Source: an uncultured Lachnospiraceae bacterium
GTDB taxonomy: Bacteria > Bacillota > Clostridia > Lachnospirales > Lachnospiraceae
Assembly: GCA_946546945.1 (NCBI GenBank)
Contig: CAMNOU010000010.1
Span: 37,722-101,721, forward strand
Direction: 5' to 3'
Length of the DNA: 64,000 nt
The position numbers and the translations under genes are program-made. Below the pieces are notes generated by a model. The model had not been told where the DNA came from, did not search any database, and saw only the letters and a program-made list of their open reading frames with translations. This document shows, piece by piece, positions 28,101 through 36,010 of this stretch. Every line of letters starts with the position of its first letter. Position 1 is the stretch's first letter.

Positions 28101-29606
28101 GAAGGATTCGATATTCCTTTTGAGACGTTCCTGGGATTCAAGGGAAATAAAGAGCCGGATATCGATCTGAATTTCTCAGGCGATTATCAGAGCAAGGCAC
28201 ATAAATACACAGAAGTTATTTTCGGGGACGGACAGACCTTCCGTGCCGGGACGATCGGCACGCTGGCGGACAAGACGGCGTTCGGCTATGTCAAAAACTA
28301 TTTTGAAGAACGCGGGATCCATAAGCGGAACTGTGAGATTGACCGGATCGTACAGGGATGCGTAGGCGTGCGCAGAACAACCGGGCAGCATCCGGGAGGC
28401 ATCATTGTCCTGCCGCTGGGAGAAAATATTTATTCCTTTACTCCTGTGCAGCGGCCGGCCAATGATATGACGACCGATACCGTAACGACACATTTTGATT
28501 ATCATTCCATCGACCACAACCTGTTAAAGCTGGACATTCTCGGGCACGATGATCCGACCATGATCCGTATGCTGCAGGATCTGACCGGAATCAATCCGCT
28601 GGAGATCCCGCTGGATTCTCCCGAGGTCATGTCACTGTTTCAGAATACCTCCGCGCTCGGCATCGAACCCGACGATATCGGAGGCTGCAAGCTCGGCGCG
28701 CTCGGGATTCCTGAGTTCGGCACGGACTTTGCCATGCAGATGCTGATCGATACGAAGCCGACACAGTTTTCCGACCTGGTCCGCATCGCGGGGCTTTCCC
28801 ACGGGACCGATGTATGGCTTGGCAACGCCCAGACCCTGATCCAGGAAGGAAAGGCGACCATTTCCACGGCCATCTGTACCCGTGATGATATCATGACCTA
28901 TCTGATCGGCAAGGGGCTTGATTCAGAAGAGTCCTTTAATATCATGGAGAAAGTCAGAAAGGGCGTCATCGCGAAAGGCAAATGTGATGCCTGGCCGGAA
29001 TGGAAGCAGGACATGATCGAACACGGAGTTCCGGACTGGTACATCTGGTCCTGTGAAAAGATCAAATACATGTTCCCGAAGGCCCATGCGGCTGCCTACG
29101 TCATGATGGCATGGCGCATCGCCTACTGCAAGGTGTTTTATCCGCTGGCCTATTACGCCGCGTTTTTCAGCATCCGCGCCACTGCCTTCAACTATGAGCT
29201 GATGTGCCAGGGACGTGAACGCCTGGAATACTACCTCGCAGACTATTACAAAAGAAAAGACGATTTGTCAAAGAAAGAACAGGATACCCTCCGCGACATG
29301 CGAATCGTACAGGAAATGTACGCCCGCGGGTTCGAATTCTGGCCGCTGGATATCTACCGGGCCGACGCCCGTTATTTCCAGATCATTGACGGAAAGATCA
29401 TGCCCGCCATCAACACCATAGACGGAATGGGCGACAAGGCGGCGGAAGGTGTGGTGGAAGCAGCCAAAGACGGCCCGTTCCTGTCAAAAGACGATTTCAA
29501 AGACCGTTCGAAGGTCAGCAAGACAGTCGCGGATCTGATGGCAGACATGGGACTTCTGGGAGATCTTCCGGAATCCAACCAGCTTTCGCTTTTTGATGTA
29601 TCCTGA
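25146..29606 (+). CDS. polC: DNA polymerase III alpha subunit, PolC type
   Basis: Replicative polymerase of Firmicutes with built-in proofreading (1486 residues). The order is: N-terminal tau-binding region, OB fold (about 255-360), PHP domain starting ELHCHTKMSDMDG (371), and a DEDD 3'-5' exonuclease with FDLETTG (about 459) inserted in PHP. These are followed by a zinc finger CSEC...CPVCG (about 946-980) and the polymerase palm with KEPDIDLNFSGDY (about 1001). The start is TTG at 25146, inside ispG. No domain is missing. Confidence 0.97.
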   Translation: MDKAFFEVFPQLKLNSELQGILEEATISKVSTTSTRDCLRVYLNSGHLLFKDRIFKIEQEICRQLFPGRPLRIRIIENFRLSRLYTLKNLMEVYWNSILTEFHAYSLLEYNILRKAKLDYPEENTLALTLEDTVIAREKEEEIYRIIEKILNERCHLGAKVEIDFCEQEESKYKKNADIMMRNEIRQIVMRTNILSSGKEEYMEGGGSETPWAKEDAPKKPQKKAEEMPRRKKEPERRTFPKKSDNPDVIYGRDFEDEPIRIDQIAGEMGDVVIRGQVLSMDERGIRNEKTILMFTITDFTDTIKVKMFCRNEFLPELKNGIKTGAFLKIKGVTTIDRFDHELTIGSILGMKKISSFVSARMDNSPQKRVELHCHTKMSDMDGVSDVKDIIKRAMKWGHKAIAITDHGDVQSFPDAGHTVGKDDDFKVIYGMEAYLVDDLKGMVEHPAGQNFSEDPFVVFDLETTGFSPQKNRIIEIGAVRVEHGEITDRFSSFVNPQMPIPYEIEQLTSISDDMVLDAPVISAVLPEFMDFCRDAVMVAHNADFDMSFIRKNCEDIGIACPQTVIDTVALARALLPQLNRFKLDTVAKTLNISLAHHHRAVDDAGCTAEIFLKFTEMLRDYEVENVDQLQAWNRASEGVIKKLPTYHAIMLAQNDIGRVNLYKLVSDSHIKYYNRRPRIPKSEFQKYREGILLGSACEAGELYRAMVNGRPDEEILRIANFYDYLEIQPVGNNMFMLRSDNEPVESVEDIQNINRRIVTLGEQLKKLVVATCDVHFLDPEDEVYRRIIMAGKGFKDADEQAPLFLRTTEEMLAEFSYLGSEKAEEIVITNTNKIADMCEKIDPVRPDKCPPVIENSDQILRDICYTRAHEIYGEKLPTVVSERLERELNSIISNGFAVMYIIAQKLVWKSNEDGYLVGSRGSVGSSFVATMAGITEVNPLSPHYICSECHYVDFDSEEVKAYAGRAGCDMPDKVCPVCGAKLKKEGFDIPFETFLGFKGNKEPDIDLNFSGDYQSKAHKYTEVIFGDGQTFRAGTIGTLADKTAFGYVKNYFEERGIHKRNCEIDRIVQGCVGVRRTTGQHPGGIIVLPLGENIYSFTPVQRPANDMTTDTVTTHFDYHSIDHNLLKLDILGHDDPTMIRMLQDLTGINPLEIPLDSPEVMSLFQNTSALGIEPDDIGGCKLGALGIPEFGTDFAMQMLIDTKPTQFSDLVRIAGLSHGTDVWLGNAQTLIQEGKATISTAICTRDDIMTYLIGKGLDSEESFNIMEKVRKGVIAKGKCDAWPEWKQDMIEHGVPDWYIWSCEKIKYMFPKAHAAAYVMMAWRIAYCKVFYPLAYYAAFFSIRATAFNYELMCQGRERLEYYLADYYKRKDDLSKKEQDTLRDMRIVQEMYARGFEFWPLDIYRADARYFQIIDGKIMPAINTIDGMGDKAAEGVVEAAKDGPFLSKDDFKDRSKVSKTVADLMADMGLLGDLPESNQLSLFDVS

Positions 29607-29617
29607 AGAAAGGACAG

Positions 29618-30445
29618 ATGACCATGAAGGATTTGCCGGAAATCAGAAAAGAGATAGACACGATCGACAGGCAGATCGTGGAGCTCTATGAAAAAAGAAT
29701 GCAGATGACCGCCGCAGTGGCAGAGTATAAAATCGCTGCACAGAAAGAAGTCTTTGACGCGGAACGTGAAAACGCCAAACTGGAATCCGCCGCTGCGCTG
29801 ACCCGGGACGACGCAAACCGCCAGGGCGCAAAAGATCTGTTCGGCCATCTCATGGCCCTCAGCCGGAAACAGCAGTACCGGATGCTTGACGAACACGGAT
29901 GCCCTCCGGTCACCGGCTTCGGAATCCTGGAGGATAAAGAAATCAGCAAAACCGGGCATCCTGCACATCCGCTGCGCCTTTACCGGGACCGGACGGAAGC
30001 CTGGCAGGCACTGGAAACAGGGCAGGAGCGCTTTTTGCTTCTGGATACAGAGGAAAACGGAAGCGGGTCAGAGACACTTCTTTATCATCAGCTTCTTGAA
30101 CATGGATGTTATATCCTTGCCAAAATACAGAGGGAGCGTACCTGCTTTGTGATCGGGAAAGAACCGGTTTACGTAAGAGGTGCGGACCGCTTGCTGTTGA
30201 GTGTTGAAACCCGGGAAGGATCCGCTTCGATCGGAACACTGCTGGATCATTTCTGCTACAATCATATCGAAGTTCTTCGAATCGATAGTGAGGCGATGCG
30301 CGATACAGAGACGGCGGACCGCTTTTATTTCGAGATAAGAGGCCATTTGGAAGACAGCGCGGTACAGAACCTGACCGGCGGCCTGAAGGCGGATGCCGGA
30401 TGGTTTCAGATCCTCGGATATTACCGCTTCCTGATCGAAAGATGA
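29618..30445 (+). CDS. Chorismate mutase with ACT domain and degenerate prephenate dehydratase remnant
   Basis: Residues 1-90 are an AroQ-type chorismate mutase (IRKEIDTIDRQIVELYEKRM, then AVAEYK). Residues about 185-275 look like a regulatory ACT domain (LLLSVETREGSASIGTLLDHF). In PheA P-proteins a prephenate dehydratase domain of about 180 residues lies between them; here only about 95 residues remain. They contain CFVIGKEPVY in place of the usual TRF-containing segment. Dehydratase activity is probably lost, while the mutase and a phenylalanine-type sensor may remain. An alternative start is the ATG at 29624. The phosphatase gene overlaps its stop. Confidence 0.75.
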   Translation: MTMKDLPEIRKEIDTIDRQIVELYEKRMQMTAAVAEYKIAAQKEVFDAERENAKLESAAALTRDDANRQGAKDLFGHLMALSRKQQYRMLDEHGCPPVTGFGILEDKEISKTGHPAHPLRLYRDRTEAWQALETGQERFLLLDTEENGSGSETLLYHQLLEHGCYILAKIQRERTCFVIGKEPVYVRGADRLLLSVETREGSASIGTLLDHFCYNHIEVLRIDSEAMRDTETADRFYFEIRGHLEDSAVQNLTGGLKADAGWFQILGYYRFLIER

Positions 30446-31266
30446 GAACGACTATGCAAAAGAAAATGTTTTTTTTAGATCTGGACGGAACGACTCTGAA
30501 GGACGACAAGACCATTCCTCCGGAAAATATTGCGGCCATCAAAGAAGCGGTGGACCGCGGCCATTACGTCGCGATCGCGACGGGACGGGCAATCGCCAGC
30601 GCGAGGCCTCTGGTCCGGGCGCTCGGGATGCAGCGAAAAGGCTGCTTCCTGATTTCCTACAACGGGGCGCTGATCTATGAGCTCGAAGGAGAGACGATTC
30701 TCAGAGATCTGAAACTGCCGGATGAATATGCGCATTATCTTTTTTCAGAGGCAAAAAAAAGAGACCTGTATATACAGGCCTATTCGGATCAATACATCCT
30801 GGCGCCTTATGAATGTCCGCAGCTTCAGTATTACGCCGGGCTTACCACGATGGAGTACCGTGTGGTGGACGATCTTTTCGAGCGCATGTGCTATGACACG
30901 CCGAAGGTCCTGCTGGTATCCGTCACCGGCCAGGAAACACTCCTTGATTTTCAGAGAGAACATATGGAGTGGGAGAGAGGGCGCTGCGTCAGCTTCTTTT
31001 CCTGTCCGGAATATCTGGAATACTGCCCGAAACTGGGAACAAAAGCACAGGGAGTCGCCTTTATGGAAGAATACCTGCATCTGGATCATGACAACACCAT
31101 TGCCATCGGAGACGAGGAAAACGACCTGTCCATGATCCGTTTCGCAGGCGTCGGCGCCGTCATGAAAAATGCCAGAGAACCGGTCCGGAAATATGCAGAT
31201 TACATAACGGAAAACGACAATAATCACGCAGGCGTCGCCGAAGTCATCTATAAATTCATTCGCTGA
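30442..31266 (+). CDS. Cof-type HAD phosphatase
   Basis: HAD superfamily hydrolase of the Cof/YidA class (about 274 residues), acting on sugar phosphates or other small phosphates; the substrate is unknown. FFLDLDGTTL carries the nucleophile aspartate, and IAIGDEENDLSMI is motif IV. The ATG at 30442 overlaps the previous stop (ATGA); an ATG at 30454 is an alternative. The 3' end overlaps the convergent PHP gene by 11 bases. Confidence 0.88.
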   Translation: MRTTMQKKMFFLDLDGTTLKDDKTIPPENIAAIKEAVDRGHYVAIATGRAIASARPLVRALGMQRKGCFLISYNGALIYELEGETILRDLKLPDEYAHYLFSEAKKRDLYIQAYSDQYILAPYECPQLQYYAGLTTMEYRVVDDLFERMCYDTPKVLLVSVTGQETLLDFQREHMEWERGRCVSFFSCPEYLEYCPKLGTKAQGVAFMEEYLHLDHDNTIAIGDEENDLSMIRFAGVGAVMKNAREPVRKYADYITENDNNHAGVAEVIYKFIR

Positions 31267-32143
31267 GTTCCCGGTCATGTCTTCGGGCTGACAAATGTGC
31301 CCTGATCCGGTCCAGAATCTCATAGGGAATTCTCAGATCACCGGTTCCCCATCCGAGCCGGATATCCGGCTTGTTGGCGCCGTGAAAATCGGAACCTCCC
31401 GACACGAGAAGACCGTATTTTCGGGCGAGCGCACGATAGTGTGCTTCCTGTTCCGGTGTACTCCTCGAATAGCAGGCTTCTATGCCGTCGAGTCCGCCCG
31501 CGATCATTTTTTCAATCAGTTCCGTTTCTTCTGCCTGCGGCAGATGATACAGACAGGGATGGGCCAGGATGGCGATCCCGCCCGCATCGCGGATCAGCTG
31601 CGCAGCCCGCATCGGTGTGATCATGGACCGCCCGACGTAGCAGGGACAGTCATTTCCGATGAGTGTCTGAAATACTGTTTTGATATCCGGAGCCTGCCCG
31701 GTATCCACGAGATATCGTGCAATATGCGGGCGCGCGACCACAGAGTCCGGATTCCGCTTTTTCAGCTCCATCTCTGTAATGCGGTAGCCATAAGCGTTCA
31801 GACGCTCGATCATCCGCAGATTGCGGTTATCCCGGCTGTCCCGGAATGACTGCAGCTGAGAAAGCAGCTCCTGATTGTAAATATCGATCCAAAGTCCGAC
31901 CACATGGATCTCGGTCCCGTTGTAATCGGTCGAAAGCTCAACGCCCGGAATGACTTCAATCCCGGAACCTTCGGAAGCCGCAAGAGCCTCCGGGATACCG
32001 CTGACCGAATCATGATCCGTCAGCGCAAACGCACAGATTCCCTCGCGTCTGGCTTCCTGAATCAGTTCAGACGGAGTCAGCGTACCATCCGACCCGGTGG
32101 AGTGGACATGCAGATCAATAAATTTTTCGTTATCCGGATACAT
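31256..32143 (-). CDS. PHP-domain phosphatase (RNase AM/YciV-like)
   Basis: A 295-residue polymerase-and-histidinol-phosphatase domain protein. IDLHVHSTGSDGTLTP and ALTDHDSVSG at the N-terminus are the metal-binding motifs, ILAHPCLYHL and SGGSDFHG follow. Homologues remove the 3' phosphate of 3',5'-bisphosphonucleotides or trim RNA 5' ends. The start at 32143 is set by AAGGAGGA just upstream; an in-frame ATG 20 codons earlier has no such site. It has its own promoter, back to back with that of infC. Confidence 0.88.
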   Translation of the reverse strand: MYPDNEKFIDLHVHSTGSDGTLTPSELIQEARREGICAFALTDHDSVSGIPEALAASEGSGIEVIPGVELSTDYNGTEIHVVGLWIDIYNQELLSQLQSFRDSRDNRNLRMIERLNAYGYRITEMELKKRNPDSVVARPHIARYLVDTGQAPDIKTVFQTLIGNDCPCYVGRSMITPMRAAQLIRDAGGIAILAHPCLYHLPQAEETELIEKMIAGGLDGIEACYSRSTPEQEAHYRALARKYGLLVSGGSDFHGANKPDIRLGWGTGDLRIPYEILDRIRAHLSARRHDRELSE

Positions 32144-32205
32144 CGTAAATCCTCCTTTGCGGCAGACCATACCAGAAGAGAGTTGAGTGGCGCTGCCAGA
32201 CAATT

Positions 32206-32234
32206 ATTATAGAGCAGAAGGAAAGAGAAGTCAA
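32206..32234 (-). promoter_or_regulatory. Promoter for the PHP phosphatase gene
   Basis: On the minus strand, TTGACT (32234-32229) and TATAAT (32211-32206) are separated by 17 bases, about 60 bases upstream of the start codon. Confidence 0.7.
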
Positions 32235-32281
32235 AAGCAAAAAAAGAAGCCTTTTTCCTGCGGGGAATTCAAAAAAACATG

Positions 32282-32310
32282 TTGACAGATGCCGGAACAT
32301 GTGTCATAAT
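32282..32310 (+). promoter_or_regulatory. Promoter of the infC-rpmI-rplT operon
   Basis: TTGACA at 32282-32287 and CATAAT at 32305-32310, spacing 17. The mRNA should begin near 32317, giving a leader of about 150 bases before infC. Confidence 0.8.
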
Positions 32311-32316
32311 GTCAGA

Positions 32317-32449
32317 GTTGTTAAAGCAAAGTAGAGTATCCACTCTCACCCTGGCACAAATGCGTGACCAGTGGTTTCATATTTCAAAGTAGTGCAAAGT
32401 TTTTTTTGTATTTTGATTTATAGTGGATAGTCTGCCTATCCACTTTTTT
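32317..32449 (+). ncRNA. L20-type autoregulatory leader of infC-rpmI-rplT
   Basis: The untranslated leader ends in an intrinsic terminator (32422-32449) and contains TATCCACT at 32337-32344, which is complementary to AGTGGATA, the 5' arm of that terminator. The pairing would form an antiterminator. Such leaders in Firmicutes are bound by excess ribosomal protein L20, which favours termination. The L20-binding structure itself was not modelled. This leader and its flanks fill most of the 327-base gap between the PHP gene and infC. Confidence 0.72.
32422..32449 (+). terminator. Attenuator terminator in the infC leader
   Basis: A perfect nine-pair stem, AGTGGATAG with CTATCCACT, has a TCTGC loop and is followed by TTTTT. 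It lies about 20 bases upstream of the infC start. Confidence 0.85.
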
Positions 32450-32470
32450 AGTTTATGGAGGTATAGAGCC

Positions 32471-32977
32471 ATTAGCGAATTACAGATTAATGAACAGATC
32501 AGAGACAGAGAAGTTCGTGTAATTTCCGCAGATGGTGCTCAGCTGGGTATCATGTCTGCGAGAGAAGCGCAACGCCTTGCACAGGAGGCTGAACTTGACC
32601 TTGTGAAAATCGCACCAAATGCAAAACCGCCTGTTGTGAAGATCATCGACTATGGAAAATTCCGTTATGAGCAGTCCCGTAAGGAAAAAGAGGCCCGCAA
32701 AAAACAGAAGACAGTCGATATCAAGGAAGTACGGTTGTCTCCAAACATTGACACGAATGATTTGAATACCAAAGTAAGCGCGGCGAGAAAGTTTCTCACC
32801 AAGGGAGACAAGGTCAAAGTGACCCTGCGTTTCCGCGGCCGTGAGATGGCTCATGCGCAGAATACAAAGCATATTCTGGATGATTTTGCAAAAGCGCTTG
32901 AGGATATTGCCGTTGTGGAGAAGGCGCCGAAAATGGAAGGCCGCAGCATGACTATGGTCATGGGCCAGAAACGTTAG
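32471..32977 (+). CDS. infC: Translation initiation factor IF-3
   Basis: IF-3 (168 residues) checks the start codon and keeps 30S subunits free. The body is ISELQINEQIRDREVRVI..., with an N-domain, a lysine-rich linker and a C-domain ending GRSMTMVMGQKR. The start is the non-standard ATT at 32471: TGGAGG lies about nine bases before it, and no ATG/GTG/TTG with a ribosome site exists near the conserved N-terminus. An AUU start is known for infC in several bacteria and lets IF-3 limit its own synthesis. An upstream GTG in frame lies inside the terminator hairpin and is not a start. Confidence 0.93.
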   Translation: MSELQINEQIRDREVRVISADGAQLGIMSAREAQRLAQEAELDLVKIAPNAKPPVVKIIDYGKFRYEQSRKEKEARKKQKTVDIKEVRLSPNIDTNDLNTKVSAARKFLTKGDKVKVTLRFRGREMAHAQNTKHILDDFAKALEDIAVVEKAPKMEGRSMTMVMGQKR

Positions 32978-33001
32978 ACTATTTGATAGGAGGAATTCAT
33001 T

Positions 33002-33199
33002 ATGCCAAAAATGAAAACAAGCAGAGCAGCTGCAAAACGTTTTAAGAAAACAGGAACAGGTCAGTTAAAGAGAAACAAAGCTTATAAGAGTCATATCTTA
33101 ACCAAGAAGAGCGCTAAGAGAAAAAGAAATCTCAGAAAATCTACTATTACAGATGCAACAAATGTTAAGAATATGAAGAAGATTTTACCGTATCTGTAA
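33002..33199 (+). CDS. rpmI: Ribosomal protein L35
   Basis: A 65-residue basic protein of the large subunit. [18 protein letters not shown] at the start and the lysine/arginine-rich body are typical. It lies 24 bases after infC with TAGGAGG upstream, in the universal infC-rpmI-rplT order. Confidence 0.97.
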   Translation: MPKMKTSRAAAKRFKKTGTGQLKRNKAYKSHILTKKSAKRKRNLRKSTITDATNVKNMKKILPYL

Positions 33200-33235
33200 A
33201 ACCGGAACTGATTTTGAAGTTAGGAGGATGACGAA

Positions 33236-33592
33236 ATGGCAAGAGTAAAAGGCGGTTATAACGCTAAGAAAAGACATAATAGAACATTAAAGCTGGCAAA
33301 AGGTTACAGAGGAGCCAGATCTAAACAGTATAGAGTAGCAAAGCAGTCCGTTATGAGAGCATTAGCAAGCTCCTATGCGGGAAGAAAACAGAAGAAGAGA
33401 CAGTTCAGACAGCTCTGGATCGCACGTATCAATGCGGCTGCAAGAATGAATGGACTTTCCTACAGCAGATTCATGTATGGCCTGAAGCTTGCGAACATTG
33501 ATATCAACCGCAAGATGCTTGCAGAGATGGCTGTCAATGATGCAGACGGATTTGCAGCTCTGGTTGATGCCGCAAAAGCAAAACTGGCATAA
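33236..33592 (+). CDS. rplT: Ribosomal protein L20
   Basis: A 118-residue large-subunit assembly protein. The start [20 protein letters not shown] and the block [20 protein letters not shown] are diagnostic. L20 is also the likely regulator of the operon leader. TTAGGAGG precedes the start. Confidence 0.97.
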   Translation: MARVKGGYNAKKRHNRTLKLAKGYRGARSKQYRVAKQSVMRALASSYAGRKQKKRQFRQLWIARINAAARMNGLSYSRFMYGLKLANIDINRKMLAEMAVNDADGFAALVDAAKAKLA

Positions 33593-33605
33593 ATCCACGT
33601 TAAAA

Positions 33606-33648
33606 TCATTCAGGAATGCAGAGATTTCGCTCCTGCAATCCTGAATGA
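33606..33648 (+). other. Stem-loop after rplT
   Basis: TCATTCAGGA.TGCAG pairs with CTGCA.TCCTGAATGA. It lies just after rplT and could end the transcript or stabilise its 3' end, but it is followed by A residues rather than T, so it is not a classic terminator. Confidence 0.5.
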
Positions 33649-33668
33649 AAAAAATTATAAATTTACTA

Positions 33669-33696
33669 TTGACATTTGGTTTATAAAGTGTATAAT
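33669..33696 (+). promoter_or_regulatory. Promoter of tRNA-Glu
   Basis: TTGACA at 33669-33674 and TATAAT at 33691-33696, both perfect, spacing 16. The tRNA begins 15 bases after the -10 box. Confidence 0.85.
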
Positions 33697-33710
33697 AGTC
33701 TTTGTTGCGA

Positions 33711-33782
33711 GGTTCGTTGGTCAAGCGGTTAAGACGCCGCCCTCTCACGGCGGAAACAGGGGTTCGATTCCCCTACGAACTG
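33711..33782 (+). tRNA. tRNA-Glu (anticodon CUC)
   Basis: The cloverleaf folds with acceptor arms GGTTCGT/ACGAACT (first pair G-T), a D arm with TTGGTCAAGCGGTTAAGAC, and an anticodon stem CCGCC/GGCGG around CTCTCAC (anticodon CTC). The T arm is AGGGGTTCGATTCCCCT. CCA is not encoded. It has its own promoter and terminator. The prophage did not use this tRNA as its attachment site. Confidence 0.92.
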
Positions 33783-33813
33783 CTCTGTTTTTTAAGAACA
33801 GCCCAACCCAGAA

Positions 33814-33859
33814 GAATACCAGTAGTACTTTTTCAAAAAGGTGCTGCTGGTATTTTTCT
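33814..33859 (+). terminator. Terminator after tRNA-Glu
   Basis: A stem of about 18 pairs (AATACCAG.AG.AC.TTTT with AAAAGGTGCTGCTGGTATT, several G-T pairs) runs into TTTTTCTCTTT. Confidence 0.8.
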
Positions 33860-33908
33860 CTTTATCTTCCGGCAGGAGATACAGACACCCGGTTTACGCT
33901 TTCCTTTT

Positions 33909-34331
33909 TTACCGTGCCTCGAAGGCAGGGTTAAAGGCGTAGAAGTTATTCGCGTCGAGCCGGTCTGTGACCATGCGGAGTGCCTCACCGAATCTCTGGA
34001 AGTGAACGATCTCACGTTCTCTTAAGAAGCGGATCGGATCACATACCTCCGGATCCTTCACCAGACGCAGGATATTATCGTAGGTGGTTCGTGCCTTCTG
34101 CTCAGCGGCCATATCTTCAAAGAGATCCGTGACCGGGTCCCCCTTCGACTGGAACTCCAGTGAAGTCTGCGGGATGCCCCCTGCAGCGACGGGCCAGACG
34201 CCCAGCGTATGATCCACATAGTACTTGTCGAAGCCGCTCTTTTTGATTTCCTCGGGCGACAGATCCTGGGTCAGCTGTTTGACGATCACACAGATCATCT
34301 CCATGTGCGCCAGCTCCTCTGCTCCATGATG
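33909..34331 (-). pseudogene. Manganese catalase, C-terminal fragment split by the prophage
   Basis: Reading leftward, the frame gives HHGAEELAHMEMICVIVKQL, then FDKYYVDHTLGVWPVAAGG and ending NFYAFNPAFEAR. EELAHMEM carries metal-ligand Glu/His of the dinuclear manganese site in the ferritin-like family that includes catalases and the CotJC coat protein. About 140 residues remain; an intact protein needs a further N-terminal portion of roughly 60-100 residues. The frame meets a stop inside phage DNA at 34347-34349. The missing 5' part should lie at the right prophage end, outside the window. After exact excision the gene would probably be whole again. Confidence 0.82.
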
Positions 34332-34340
34332 TTGTCTATC
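34318..34340. other. Left prophage attachment junction (attL)
   Basis: Catalase homology ends at about 34325-34331 and the recombinase stop codon is at 34339, so the crossover lies within this interval. Serine integrases exchange at a two-base core inside a roughly 40-50 bp site; the exact core cannot be fixed without the other junction. Confidence 0.65.
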
Positions 34341-35937
34341 AATATTTCAACTGCACAGACAGTTCAATCGGCGGACTATTCCAGCGTCCTCCGACAGGGA
34401 GAAGAGTGTCGGAAGAGCGTTTTATCCGTTTCGGTGTTCCTCTGTGATATTCAATCCGCTGGATGCAGCTCTTCAGGATCCTGTTCTTTGCTTTAGCCGT
34501 GGCAGATCCGGAGCGGAGAGCAGCAACCGCATCCTCGAACTGATAGATCTTCTGTTCATAGATTGTTCTGTCGGGCACTGCAGCCAGAGCCTTATCCAGT
34601 GCTTTTTGATTCTCTTCTTTCTCATACAATACTTTCCTGTTCAGAAATTCAAACACTTCTTTCGGCATTTTCTCTTCCGAATATTTTTCCCATTGCGAGA
34701 TCTCTTTCTTTTCCAGTTCTGCTTTTCGGCGCGTCAGGACTTCTAACTGTTTTTGCAGGGTACCGCCGTCCTCCATCTGGTCAAGTTCGACTTTAAAGGC
34801 TTTTATGTGCTCTTCAAGAATTTGGCAGACAAGTTCCGTCAGTTCTGTGACCGTACAGGAGCCGGTCCGGCAGAAGGACGAATCATTGCACAAATAGCGT
34901 GGAGCGCTGCGCAAAGAACCATCCGGGCGCTTGTAGATGCGATAGACCATTGCATGACCGCAGGAGCAGTATAATAGCCCTGCAAATGGATTTATTAGCT
35001 CTTTATGGAAGGATTCCCGGGTATGACGGTGTAAACGATCCTGGACGGTCTCAAAGACGTTATCAGGGATAAGAGCTTCGTGTCTGCCGGTGGCGATGAT
35101 ACATCCGTCTGTATTTCTGGGACGTGATTTTAAAATTTCCTGATCCTCGACTGTCGTGACCGTCTTCCGGGCATCCCAAACGACCTTCCCATTATGATGG
35201 GGGTTGCTCAATATGCCGCGGATGGTGGAAGCGTTCCAGTGCTTCCCGGAGCGGGGAAGTATTCCCATTTGGTCAAGATGCTTTGCAATAGCTCCGGGGG
35301 ACATATGATCTTCGCTGCAGAGTTTAAAAATCAGGACTACCACATCGCTTTCTGCATTCCTTACAAGGGTGGGACATTGCTTTTTACCAACAGTCACCCA
35401 TCCGCGGTCCCAGCCATACGGCGCTTTAGAGCCAACATAATTCCCTTCCAGGACGGACTGAAGGCGTCCGCGGCTAAGGATCCGCTTCGTGTACTCAAGA
35501 TACTCATTTCCGCGCTTCAGTTCGCGCTCAAAGGCATCCCTGTCATACTCATCATCAATATTATAACTCCGTTGCGGAGTGATCACCTGTGTGTTGGTGT
35601 AGCGGAAGAGTTTGATCAAACGGCCGGCATCCTCCAGATCGCCGCGGGAGAGACGCTGGATCTCCACAACGAGCACCGCTTTAACGGCAGGAGATTCCAT
35701 CCGTTTGAGCATTTTCTGGACCTCAGGACGTGCTTCAATCGTCTCGCCGGACACAATTTCACGATAAATATTTTCTTCCGGAATGGGGGCTGTCAGATGG
35801 GTTGAGGCCCATTCTGACAAGATCGTCTCATGCCTCTGCAGAACTTCCTCGACGGACAGGAGAGGGTCATCCGATCTTGACTTGCGCAAATAGATGAGTA
35901 TTTCTTCTGGCTTATAATCGATTTGCTGATAATACAT
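34339..35937 (-). CDS. Large serine recombinase (phage integrase)
   Basis: A 532-residue site-specific recombinase. The catalytic domain begins ILIYLRKSRSDD with the nucleophile at S20. VVEIQRLSRGDLEDAG is the conserved helix, then comes the Recombinase domain (about 165-290, APYGWDRG), a zinc ribbon (CSCGH...C...C, about 330-370) and a coiled coil (about 385-460) that controls integration versus excision. The start at 35937 follows ACGGAGG; longer frames upstream lack a site. Its stop codon lies within about 15 bases of the attachment junction, as is usual for this class. No excisionase is recognisable. Confidence 0.93.
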   Translation of the reverse strand: MYYQQIDYKPEEILIYLRKSRSDDPLLSVEEVLQRHETILSEWASTHLTAPIPEENIYREIVSGETIEARPEVQKMLKRMESPAVKAVLVVEIQRLSRGDLEDAGRLIKLFRYTNTQVITPQRSYNIDDEYDRDAFERELKRGNEYLEYTKRILSRGRLQSVLEGNYVGSKAPYGWDRGWVTVGKKQCPTLVRNAESDVVVLIFKLCSEDHMSPGAIAKHLDQMGILPRSGKHWNASTIRGILSNPHHNGKVVWDARKTVTTVEDQEILKSRPRNTDGCIIATGRHEALIPDNVFETVQDRLHRHTRESFHKELINPFAGLLYCSCGHAMVYRIYKRPDGSLRSAPRYLCNDSSFCRTGSCTVTELTELVCQILEEHIKAFKVELDQMEDGGTLQKQLEVLTRRKAELEKKEISQWEKYSEEKMPKEVFEFLNRKVLYEKEENQKALDKALAAVPDRTIYEQKIYQFEDAVAALRSGSATAKAKNRILKSCIQRIEYHRGTPKRIKRSSDTLLPVGGRWNSPPIELSVQLKY

Positions 35938-36010
35938 AGCATCATCCTCCGTTAAAAGCATATTTTTGAGAGCAAAAATGTATGATTCTGTTATCAACCA
36001 TTTAAAAAAG

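Noticed and set aside
32423..32470. Upstream GTG extension of infC
   Set aside because: These codons overlap the attenuator hairpin and leader; conserved IF-3 sequence starts only at the ATT at 32471.
33711..33782. tRNA-Glu as the prophage attachment site
   Set aside because: The tRNA lies more than 500 bases from the recombinase, is followed by its own terminator, and the broken gene is the catalase. Serine recombinases usually do not use tRNA genes.
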